NCBI GenBank assembly: GCA_019695185.1
Contig: JAIBAN010000022.1
Coordinates: 1-64,000 of the forward strand
Length of the DNA stretch: 64,000 nt
Direction: 5' to 3'
Source of the DNA: Blastocatellia bacterium
GTDB lineage: Bacteria; Acidobacteriota; Blastocatellia; Chloracidobacteriales; Chloracidobacteriaceae
A model generated the notes under the pieces. The model did no database searches. It was not told the origin of the DNA and saw only the letters and a program-made list of their open reading frames with translations. Positions 36,537 through 43,810 of the stretch are shown here, one piece after another. The position numbers and the translations under genes were made by a program. The first letter of the stretch is position 1, and every line of letters starts with the position of its first letter.

Positions 36537-36947
36537 TCAATTGGAAAGGGGTTTCCCTATTTGACTCAGGAAATGCAGAAAAGTTCCACCAAATGTGGCA
36601 TAGAGTCCGAGTGGGCTGAGGGTCAGTTCCCATTTGAAATGATTCGGTTCATACCAAAAGGCAACGCCCAGCAGAAAAGGCGACAGCAGCAGGAGCCCGG
36701 ACCCTAAACGCTGGGTCCACCACCTCCAGCCGACAGAAGCCGTGGTGAAATACAAACCCAGGCAGACATTCACCGCGCCGGAAAACATCAGATACAGATG
36801 CCGGGAGCGCAGAAAAATCCGTAACACCGGGTCCAGTTCCGGCAGGGGCGGATGATGGAGCCGTAAAAACCAGCCTGAAATCACAAAGGCGGCAATGGCC
36901 GCCAGTCCAATGATAAGGTGCGTTCTTCCCAGTTTGTCAGCCGACAT
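36537..36947 (-). CDS. Small integral membrane protein, 136 aa
   Basis: Four hydrophobic segments (about 10-27, 48-66, 78-97, 110-130) with short loops; no signal peptidase site and no known motif. It lies 80 bp upstream of the P460-like gene in the same direction, so the two may be co-transcribed and the membrane protein may act with the haem protein. No clear ribosome site. Family not recognised. Confidence 0.68.
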   Translation of the reverse strand: MSADKLGRTHLIIGLAAIAAFVISGWFLRLHHPPLPELDPVLRIFLRSRHLYLMFSGAVNVCLGLYFTTASVGWRWWTQRLGSGLLLLSPFLLGVAFWYEPNHFKWELTLSPLGLYATFGGTFLHFLSQIGKPLSN

Positions 36948-36957
36948 AACAAGTAGT

Positions 36958-37392
36958 TTTGAGTTTTGAGTTTTGAGTTCTGAGTTCCGCCTTCAGGCGG
37001 CAGTTTGGAGTTCCGCCTTCAGGCGGCGGTTTTGAGTTCCGCCTTCAGGCGGCAGTTTTGAGTTCCGCCTTCAGGCGGCAGTTTGGAGTTCCGCCTTCAG
37101 GCGGCAGTTTGGAGTTCCGCCTTCAGGCGGCGGTTTTGAGTTCCGCCTTCAGGCGGCTGGCGGTTGCCAGTTTATTGTAGTTGCTGTTTTGATTTGGTCA
37201 TGATTTTTATGGTGCCTTTTTCCGTAGGGTAAAACAGGCGGCTCCAATCATCGGTCGTTGAGACCCCCGAAAAACGTCATTAAATGACCAAAGACCCTCA
37301 AGTTTGACTCCCCACGCCGCCTGAAGGCGGAACTCCAAACTGCCGCCTGAAGGCGGAACTCAGAACTCAAAACTCAAAACTCAAAACTCAAC
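36958..37392. repeat. GAGTTTT heptamer arrays joined to a 25-bp palindromic repeat
   Basis: GAGTTTT copies at 36958-36985 lead into seven copies of a unit of about 25 bp (36986-37155) that contains the palindrome CCGCCTTCAGGCGG. After a core of about 150 bp, complementary copies occur at 37317-37392 and end in AACTCAAAACTC. The right edge is 3-4 bp from the stop of the kinase gene at 37395. It resembles REP/BIME elements, here combined with a heptamer array. Confidence 0.92.
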
Positions 37393-37394
37393 CT

Positions 37395-40300
37395 TCATTT
37401 TCTCTCCGCCAATTGTTTGGCAATGAGATAAAGCGGTTCGTATTCCCGTTTGAACAAAAGGCCGCTCGTCAAAACTTTTTCCAGAATGTTGCGGGCGCGG
37501 ATTGCGATTTGCGTCTGTGCCGTCTGATTGGTCAGGCTTTGGGCCTGCAAGAGGAGCAAGGCTCCCTGGAGGGCGGTGGCTTCAGTGGCATCCGGGTTGA
37601 TGGTCAAAGCCTTCTGGGTCAACTCCAGTCCTTTTTGAATCTCAAGAGCCGGATTCTGTCCCGTGTCCTTCAGCCATTCGGCTTTGCGGCGGACCAGTTC
37701 GGCTTCCACCAATGCTGCCGAACCGCCATCGGCTTTGGCTTGCCAGGCTTTTTCCAGCAGTTCCCCTGCTGTAGCAAAAGCATTTTGGGGGTCAGTATGG
37801 TGGATTATGGCAAAGCGGGCAGCCAGAATTTCCGCCTTGGCCTGTTCCAACAAGACCCAGGGGGCATCTGGACGAAGGTGCAGCGACTGGGAAAAATTGG
37901 TTTGCGCCTGTGTGAGGTCGTTGGCGGGGTTCTGGTTCATTTCCAGGCGGTACGCCGCCAGATTTAGGAAAACATGCCCCAGGTTTCCATAGGCAACCTG
38001 AGATTGCGGATTGAGTTCGATTGAATGTTTGAAATTTTCAATGGCGCGGTCAAAAGCTTCAGTCGGGTTTTGGCCCAATCTGAGTTGATAAGAGCCCTTG
38101 TTTTCATAGGCCGTGCCCAGGTTGTTATAAGCCAGCGCATAGCCGGGACTTGTGCGTATGGCTTCGTCATAGCATTCCAGCGCTTTGCCAAGGGCCACTG
38201 TGGGGTCAATTCCGTGCCACATTTCATACTGTGCCCGGTCCCGCATCACATTCCCCAGGCTGTTGAGTGGCACACCCGGCAAATTGGCAACTGAAATGGC
38301 TTGGCGAAAAGCTTCAGCGGCCCGGTTAAACGAAGCCAGCGGGTCAACCCCGTGGCTGCTTTCATATTTTCCCAACTGGTGATAGGCATTTCCCAAGGCC
38401 GTATGGGCAGTCGCATTCCCGGATTCAAACCGAATGGCCTGTCTGGCACATTGGATGGCTTCATTCAAATTCGAGCGTGGGTCCTGTCCCAGCCCGTTTT
38501 GATATTCGCCCCGGCGGAACAGGCTGCGGGCTTTAAGGCACCATGCCACACCGCTTTCACTGTTGGTTTGCAGCGCTTTGTCACAGGCTTCGATGGCTTT
38601 TTGGGCGGCAGCTTCAACTGGTTTGCCGCGCGCCACCTCCATCAATAACACATCAACGCCACAGGAGGCTTGGCGCAAATAAACAACCTCGGCGCTAGGG
38701 GCGATTTTCATGGCAGCCAGATATTCCGCCTCAGCTTCCTGGTACCGGGTCACAGCCAGCTCAAAATCGTTGTTGTCACGGGCGGCCAAAGCCTGCCCAA
38801 TCAAGGCGTCGCCGGACAGCAAATGGGCTTCATACATCCAGGGTGCAAGTTTGATGGTGTCCTGGGCTTTGCCAATTGCTTTGGGAAAGTCCTTGCGATA
38901 AAAGGCAATCAAGCCTTCCAAATAGAGTGTTTCACGCGATTCGGTTCCAGAGGTGTTGCTTTTGACATAGAGTTCCAGATGCTTGAGGGCTGTCTGGAGG
39001 TAGAGGGTCTCAAGTTCCCGGCGGCGGAATTCGCGGGCTTCACGGTTTCCCAGCCGCTCCACTTCGCCCACTTCTTCCTGAAACAGTTCCCCCAGGACCC
39101 GTCCCAGCGCAAAATCCACCTCCGGAGTTTGAAAACCCAGCCGAATGGCCTGATCCAGGTGGGTTTTGGCTTTGCGAAAATTATAGAGTGCCAGATACCC
39201 CTGCCCCAGCGCATAATTTCCCGGACCTTGGGCAGTCTGGCCGCCTTGGGCCATGCGGAGGGAGATATGGTTCAGTTGCCATTGAGCCGAAGCCCGCTCC
39301 GGTCGGATGTCATGCAAGGGCAACATGTAGGCAGGCCGCAAATCAGCTTCGATTTTGAAAGCCTGGTCGCCAAATTCAAGTGCATATCGGGTTCCTTCCT
39401 GGGCCCGCCAGCGGGTTTGCAGGGTTTCCACTCCAAGAAACCCAATGGCCAGGAGGGCCAGGGTGGAAATGGCCAGCAGCGTCCGGTGTTTTTTCACTTT
39501 ACGGCGGAGCCGGTCCGACATGGTGGCCTGACGGGCGGAAATCGGGTCTCCATCCAGGTACGCTTGTAAATCACGAGCCAATGCCTGGGCGGATTCATAC
39601 CGTTGGCTGGGATCCTTTTCCAGGCATTTCATGGCAATGGTGGCAAGGTCCCGTGGGATTTTTGGGTCCAGTCGCTCAAGCGAAGGCGGGTCATCATGCA
39701 GTACTTTGAGCACCACCTGCATGGGGGTCACGGCCTCAAAGGGCGGGCGTCCGGCAAGCAGGTCAAAAAGCATGGCTCCCAGACTGTACACATCCGCGCG
39801 CCGGTCCAAATGGTTGATGTCACCGGCAGCCTGTTCGGGTGACATATAGGCCGGGGTTCCCATAATCATGCCCGATTGGGTCAAACCGATGTCGTGGGTG
39901 GAGTCACGAGCCAGGCCAAAGTCCATGACAACCGGCATCAGTTGGCCGTCGGCAGCCCGCTCCACCAGGATATTGGCGGGTTTGATGTCACGATGGATGA
40001 TACCAATCCGGTGGGCGGCAGCCAGTGCCTCGGCCACTTCCTTGACGATGCGGACCTGCTGTTCCAGGTTCAGCCATTTGCGGGCTTTGGCAAGGGAGTC
40101 TCCGTCAACATACTGCATGGCAATGTAGGGCATGCCCTCCACATCACCAACTTCAAAGACTTTGCACACATTCGGATGGTCAATTCGGCTTTGGGAGCGG
40201 GCTTCCTGCATAAACCGCTCAAGCAGGGTAGGGTCGCCACCCCGGATGAATTTGAGCGCCACCAGCCGGTCCAACCGCCGGTCGCGTGCCTGGTATACAA

Positions 40301-40874
40301 CCCCCATCCCACCTTCGCCAATAAGTTTAATGAAGTCATAGCGGTCCCACTCGACGACCGGGAATTCACCCTTCTGGCCCGGTGCCGCTTTTTTTTCCCG
40401 CAGTTCATGGACAAAAAAGGAAAGCGTCTGGGACACATGGAGCGGTTTGCGTTGCGGAGAAGTTTGGGGACCGGTTGCGGAATAGGGGGCAGCCGTCTGG
40501 CGGATTTCTTTGCACAAGGTTTCCGCCGCAGTTTGAGAGAGTTTGCCCTTTTGAATCAAAAACTCAATCCGGGGACCCATCCCGGCAGAGTTGCCCAGGG
40601 GCGACGGGGCGGGAGCAATCACCGTTTCACAGGCTGTGAAATCCGGCCGGATGGCGGAACCGGAGGGCTGTTGGTGACCCACAATGGTTTCAGCCGTTTG
40701 CAACAAAGCGGTGGGGGATAATGTGTGTGTCTCTGGCTGGAGGTCAACCACGGTTTCCATCAATTGGGCATTGGTTTCAACCAACGTGGCTGTTTCACTC
40801 AGGTCATCGTCGGTCAACCAGCCGCGTTCCACGGCTTTGCGCAGAAGTTGGTCTTCAAAACGATGGTCAGCCAT
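37395..40874 (-). CDS. Transmembrane Ser/Thr protein kinase with TPR region
   Basis: Hanks-type kinase of 1159 aa. I start at the ATG at 40874 (MADHRFEDQLL). The longer in-frame version from 40958 would translate a GGACTGA array (KLSPQSSVLSP). The N-terminal 160 aa carry scattered ETVV, ETIV and ETVI motifs. The kinase domain (about 178-450) has GEGGMGVVY, VALKF, HRDIKPAN (Asp296) and DFG. A membrane helix (about 470-492) is followed by some 650 aa of TPR units with regular DPxxxxxxAIxxxxxA patterns. It is a paralogue of the 30094 kinase in reverse orientation. Confidence 0.92.
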   Translation of the reverse strand: MADHRFEDQLLRKAVERGWLTDDDLSETATLVETNAQLMETVVDLQPETHTLSPTALLQTAETIVGHQQPSGSAIRPDFTACETVIAPAPSPLGNSAGMGPRIEFLIQKGKLSQTAAETLCKEIRQTAAPYSATGPQTSPQRKPLHVSQTLSFFVHELREKKAAPGQKGEFPVVEWDRYDFIKLIGEGGMGVVYQARDRRLDRLVALKFIRGGDPTLLERFMQEARSQSRIDHPNVCKVFEVGDVEGMPYIAMQYVDGDSLAKARKWLNLEQQVRIVKEVAEALAAAHRIGIIHRDIKPANILVERAADGQLMPVVMDFGLARDSTHDIGLTQSGMIMGTPAYMSPEQAAGDINHLDRRADVYSLGAMLFDLLAGRPPFEAVTPMQVVLKVLHDDPPSLERLDPKIPRDLATIAMKCLEKDPSQRYESAQALARDLQAYLDGDPISARQATMSDRLRRKVKKHRTLLAISTLALLAIGFLGVETLQTRWRAQEGTRYALEFGDQAFKIEADLRPAYMLPLHDIRPERASAQWQLNHISLRMAQGGQTAQGPGNYALGQGYLALYNFRKAKTHLDQAIRLGFQTPEVDFALGRVLGELFQEEVGEVERLGNREAREFRRRELETLYLQTALKHLELYVKSNTSGTESRETLYLEGLIAFYRKDFPKAIGKAQDTIKLAPWMYEAHLLSGDALIGQALAARDNNDFELAVTRYQEAEAEYLAAMKIAPSAEVVYLRQASCGVDVLLMEVARGKPVEAAAQKAIEACDKALQTNSESGVAWCLKARSLFRRGEYQNGLGQDPRSNLNEAIQCARQAIRFESGNATAHTALGNAYHQLGKYESSHGVDPLASFNRAAEAFRQAISVANLPGVPLNSLGNVMRDRAQYEMWHGIDPTVALGKALECYDEAIRTSPGYALAYNNLGTAYENKGSYQLRLGQNPTEAFDRAIENFKHSIELNPQSQVAYGNLGHVFLNLAAYRLEMNQNPANDLTQAQTNFSQSLHLRPDAPWVLLEQAKAEILAARFAIIHHTDPQNAFATAGELLEKAWQAKADGGSAALVEAELVRRKAEWLKDTGQNPALEIQKGLELTQKALTINPDATEATALQGALLLLQAQSLTNQTAQTQIAIRARNILEKVLTSGLLFKREYEPLYLIAKQLAERK

Positions 40875-40879
40875 AAAAA

Positions 40880-41018
40880 GCAAAGGACTGAGGACTGAGG
40901 ACTGAGGACTGAGTTTTTGATAATACACCGAATTTATTTTCTGTTCCGGCAGGGTCAAAGGAAACTATTTGATTCTTTGCCAGACTCAGTCCTCAGTCCT
41001 CAGTCCTCAGTCCTTTTG
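40880..41018. repeat. GGACTGA inverted pair, core type 1
   Basis: GGACTGA copies at 40883-40913 face TCAGTCC copies at 40985-41015. The core (about 40911-40985) matches the core of the element at 59540-59730, with 24 of 32 identical bases at its left end without gaps, and shared TTTGAT and TTGCCAG near the right end. It fills the gap between the kinase start and the unknown gene at 41021. Confidence 0.92.
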
Positions 41019-41020
41019 AT

Positions 41021-42442
41021 TTAGTCTTCAATTCCAGGGTAATCAAACGGGTGATTGGCCAGGACGGCTCGCATATTGACCTGACCGAGGAGAGTTTCCA
41101 GGAACGTGCCGAAAAGGTGAACGACCTTGAGCAGTTCCTCCAGATTCCGGGCGGCAATCACTTCCTCCAAAAACCGTTCATATTCGTCCCAATCCTTGTA
41201 CATCAGGTATTTCAAGGTGGTGTCACGATACACCGTGATTTGTTCAATGAGGGGCATCACCAGGGACTTGTCGGCTTTTTCCTCAAAGCGACGGAGGTGG
41301 CAAAGCAGCCGCCAGGAATCGCTTCGCAGGCGCAGGGACTGGTCCAGTTTGGTCTGGAACGTGTCAAAAAGAACCGCTCCCTCAAATTGCAGGTCAAAGA
41401 CCTGCGCCAGCGCCACCACCGACTGTTGGAAGCAGTCACGCAGGAGCCCGTGGGCATTTTCCACTTTGGCATAAATGGCCGGGGCTTGGCGCAGATGGAC
41501 AAACCCAATCAGTTCGCGCCCGAAAACCTTGCGCAACTCCATTTGGAGGGCATAGACCGTGGCGTCAATGGCCTCGGATACGGTGGTGGAAAGGTCTGGA
41601 ATCCGCATCACCCGTTTTTCCAGATATTCCATCAGCATCACGGCGTCGGCGTTAATCAGGGTAAAAATCAGAATCGAGTCCTTGAGCGGGCGGTCCTGGC
41701 TGAGGTCGTTTTGAATAAAATCAAGGTAGTGCATGAGCCGGAAAAATTCGAGGAACACCTTGGCCATATCCTGCCGCAGCATATCGTTGGGGATGCTTTT
41801 GACGGCCACGGAAAGGCGGGTGTTTTCAATCCGGTCATAGTGGGGTTTGAATTTGTATAAAACCAGCAGGTCAATATAGCGGCAGCGTTTGATTTCGCGG
41901 TTAATCAGTTTTCCGACACTGGTAAAGGTTTGAAATCCCACCGAGGAAAGCCGGGTCAGGTCGTCAATCAGCACCCGCACATCCGCCAGGCTTTCGGTCA
42001 ACAGAGCCAGCGAGTCCTCCGGGGTGGGTTGTTGTAACAGCCGGTCAATCAAACGGTCCATGGTGTGGACCCGTTTGAGTTGTCCCTCGACATAGGTATT
42101 GAACCGTTTCATCCCCGCGCTGTCGGTGTTCATGATTTCACCGCAGAGGTAGCTCATGCGCAGGGTGGCATTCCGGACAATCCGCAGTTCCTCGGTGAAA
42201 TCGCGCCGGACAATATCTTTTTGTTCCTGTTCCGAAAGGGGATGATTTTTGATGCGGAAAAACCGGTCAAAGCATTTAATCCACATTTCAAGTTCAAAGA
42301 GAAAGGTGGTTTTGTGCTCGCGCCCCAGAATGTCAAGCCAGCGATTCAAGGTCGAGCGGCTGCTTTCATGACCCAGGCGGTCAATCGTTTCCTGCGCTTC
42401 CGCGAGTTCGCCGGGTTTGGTACGAAGAGTGGCGTCGCTCAT
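41021..42442 (-). CDS. Hypothetical all-helical cytoplasmic protein, 473 aa
   Basis: I do not recognise the family. The protein is almost wholly alpha-helical by composition, with charged amphipathic stretches and no signal peptide, membrane segment or catalytic motif. AAGGAC lies about 9 nt before the ATG. Codon use matches its neighbours and it is long, so it is surely a gene. It sits downstream of an IS-like fragment and upstream of the second TPR kinase on the same strand, which gives a weak link to signalling. Confidence 0.75.
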   Translation of the reverse strand: MSDATLRTKPGELAEAQETIDRLGHESSRSTLNRWLDILGREHKTTFLFELEMWIKCFDRFFRIKNHPLSEQEQKDIVRRDFTEELRIVRNATLRMSYLCGEIMNTDSAGMKRFNTYVEGQLKRVHTMDRLIDRLLQQPTPEDSLALLTESLADVRVLIDDLTRLSSVGFQTFTSVGKLINREIKRCRYIDLLVLYKFKPHYDRIENTRLSVAVKSIPNDMLRQDMAKVFLEFFRLMHYLDFIQNDLSQDRPLKDSILIFTLINADAVMLMEYLEKRVMRIPDLSTTVSEAIDATVYALQMELRKVFGRELIGFVHLRQAPAIYAKVENAHGLLRDCFQQSVVALAQVFDLQFEGAVLFDTFQTKLDQSLRLRSDSWRLLCHLRRFEEKADKSLVMPLIEQITVYRDTTLKYLMYKDWDEYERFLEEVIAARNLEELLKVVHLFGTFLETLLGQVNMRAVLANHPFDYPGIED

Positions 42443-42504
42443 GCAATCGTGTCCTTTTCAGGCTTTTGTATTGTTCTTTCAAGACCACGGGAAGGGAGGT
42501 TTCG

Positions 42505-42945
42505 TTTTGACATCCTCTTCGCAGTAAACTGCGAGGATTCCCTGGGTGAAGGCCGCAGCCATGCGCCAGAGAACGGGTACCCTCCAGGCGGAGGATTCCC
42601 AGGTTCGCGGTTCATCCAGCAGTCCAACGACTGCCGTCCCCGCGCAGCCACCGCCTGCCCGGCGGCGGTTCCTCATATTAAGGAATGGAGTGGTTCTCTC
42701 TTTGGCGGTCCAGATGTTTTACGTGCAAGCCTGTCTCGCACAACTCCCCTACCTGGAAGTCAAAGAGCCGCGATGCCTGATCTTGCGGGTACTTGCAACC
42801 ACTGCAAGGGTTGGAGTCGCATCCGGATTGGATGGGGACACCATAGACCGTAAAGCGAGCGTCTGGCAAGGATTTTGTTGAATCGGGTGGCATTCCTGTC
42901 TGCTGACAGGCAGGCATCCTCGGAATCAATTCCGGTGGTTTCCAC
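42505..42945 (-). mobile_element. IS200/IS605-like right end with guide-RNA-like region, no transposase
   Basis: On the minus strand the segment ends in GAATCCTCGCAG...GAGGATGTCAA, the type of subterminal hairpin and end seen in IS200/IS605 (TnpB) elements; the hairpin is 42513-42537. Before it are further GC-rich hairpins (CCTCC/GGAGG near 42581-42594, GCAGTC/GACTGC near 42617, CCGCC/GGCGG near 42648-42667), as in TnpB-linked reRNA. No intact TnpB or TnpA frame is present. It may be a remnant or a non-autonomous copy. Confidence 0.42.
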
Positions 42946-42978
42946 TAGTGGACGAATTCAGAAATAACACCGCAACCG

Positions 42979-43062
42979 GTCAATGGTAAATGGTGAATGG
43001 TGAATGGTATTTTGCTGAACATCTGGTTTTCACCATTCACCATTTACCATTCACCATTGACC
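42979..43062. repeat. ATGGTGA heptamer inverted pair
   Basis: Four ATGGTGA-type units (42979-43009) and their complement (43032-43062) around a 22-bp core. The two arms could form a stem of about 31 bp with few mismatches. It lies in a 225-bp stretch without genes. Confidence 0.92.
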
Positions 43063-43119
43063 AAAACGAGTTGGAGGGAAATTTATGATTTACTCCACTA
43101 GGCTTTCTATAACCCAGCC

Positions 43120-43171
43120 CCTGAACCTGAACCCTGAACCCTGAACCCTGAACCCTGAACCCTGAACCCTA
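43120..43171. repeat. GGGTTCA array (single arm)
   Basis: About seven TGAACCC copies end within 20 bp of the stop codon of the EVE-domain gene (minus). I found no inverted partner nearby. Confidence 0.9.
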
Positions 43172-43732
43172 TTTCCCCCCTAGTTTCAAAATGATTTTCC
43201 ATTCCTCTGCCGTGACCGGTTGGACGGAAAGACGGCTCCCGCGTTGGACGACCTGCATGTTTTCAAGTCCTGCCGTTTGTTTCAGCAGGGGCAGGGGAAT
43301 CAGTTCCCGAAAGACCCGAACCAGTTTGATGTCCACCATAAACCAGGTTGGGTTGGCTGGGTTGCTTTTGGGGTCGTAATGATGATGGTCGGCGTCAAAA
43401 GCCGTGTCGTCCGGATAACCGGTCCGCACCACTTCGGCCAATCCGGCGATGCCTGCCGGTTCTGCGTTGCTGTGGTAAAAAAGAACGCCATCCCCAACCT
43501 GCATCACATCCCGCAGGTAGTTGCGCGCCTGATAGTTGCGCACCCCGTCCCAGCAGGTGGTCTGGTTGGGGGCATTGCGTAAATCCTCAATCGAAAACGA
43601 CGTGGGTTCACTTTTCAGCAACCAAAACTGTTGGGAACAGGACTGAGGACTGAGGACTGAGGACTGAGTTTCAGGGGGTAAAGTAATAACGTTCACGGAG
43701 TTTATCGGTGTTTTTGATTTCTTGGCAGGCAT
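43169..43732 (-). CDS. EVE-domain protein
   Basis: EVE domains (PUA-like fold) bind modified bases in RNA or DNA. The domain runs from about residue 36 (WLLKSEPTSFSIEDL) to the end, with the typical CWDGVRNYQARNYLR, VLFYHSN and GLAEVV motifs. The first 35 residues include SSVLSPQS, encoded by a GGACTGA array, and INSV from the core of that element. As no other start is convincing, either the repeat is translated or translation begins at a weak TTG at the domain edge. Often monocistronic; its role here is unknown. Confidence 0.88.
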   Translation of the reverse strand: MPAKKSKTPINSVNVITLPPETQSSVLSPQSCSQQFWLLKSEPTSFSIEDLRNAPNQTTCWDGVRNYQARNYLRDVMQVGDGVLFYHSNAEPAGIAGLAEVVRTGYPDDTAFDADHHHYDPKSNPANPTWFMVDIKLVRVFRELIPLPLLKQTAGLENMQVVQRGSRLSVQPVTAEEWKIILKLGGK

Positions 43733-43810
43733 GGATATAAGTCCTTGTTTTCGAGTTGCTTCATTCAGTTCAAGGAATCGGAATTGCTCAGTCCTCAGTC
43801 CTCAGTCCTT
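43637..43810. repeat. GGACTGA inverted pair, related core
   Basis: GGACTGA copies at 43639-43669 and TCAGTCC copies at 43788-43810. The left arm and part of the core lie within the EVE gene, and the right arm reaches the stop of the histidine kinase (TAA at 43809-43811, then GGACTGA on the minus strand). The core has a GAGTTTAT word like the other two GGACTGA cores but is otherwise diverged. Confidence 0.88.

Noticed and set aside
36986-37155. Evenly spaced repeats that look like a short CRISPR array
   Set aside because: The parts between repeats are only a few bases and are themselves repeated. There are no unique spacers and no cas genes.
37395-40958. Longer start of the second TPR kinase at 40958
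   Set aside because: The extra residues only translate a GGACTGA array. The ATG at 40874 gives a normal N-terminus, and no ribosome site favours the longer form.
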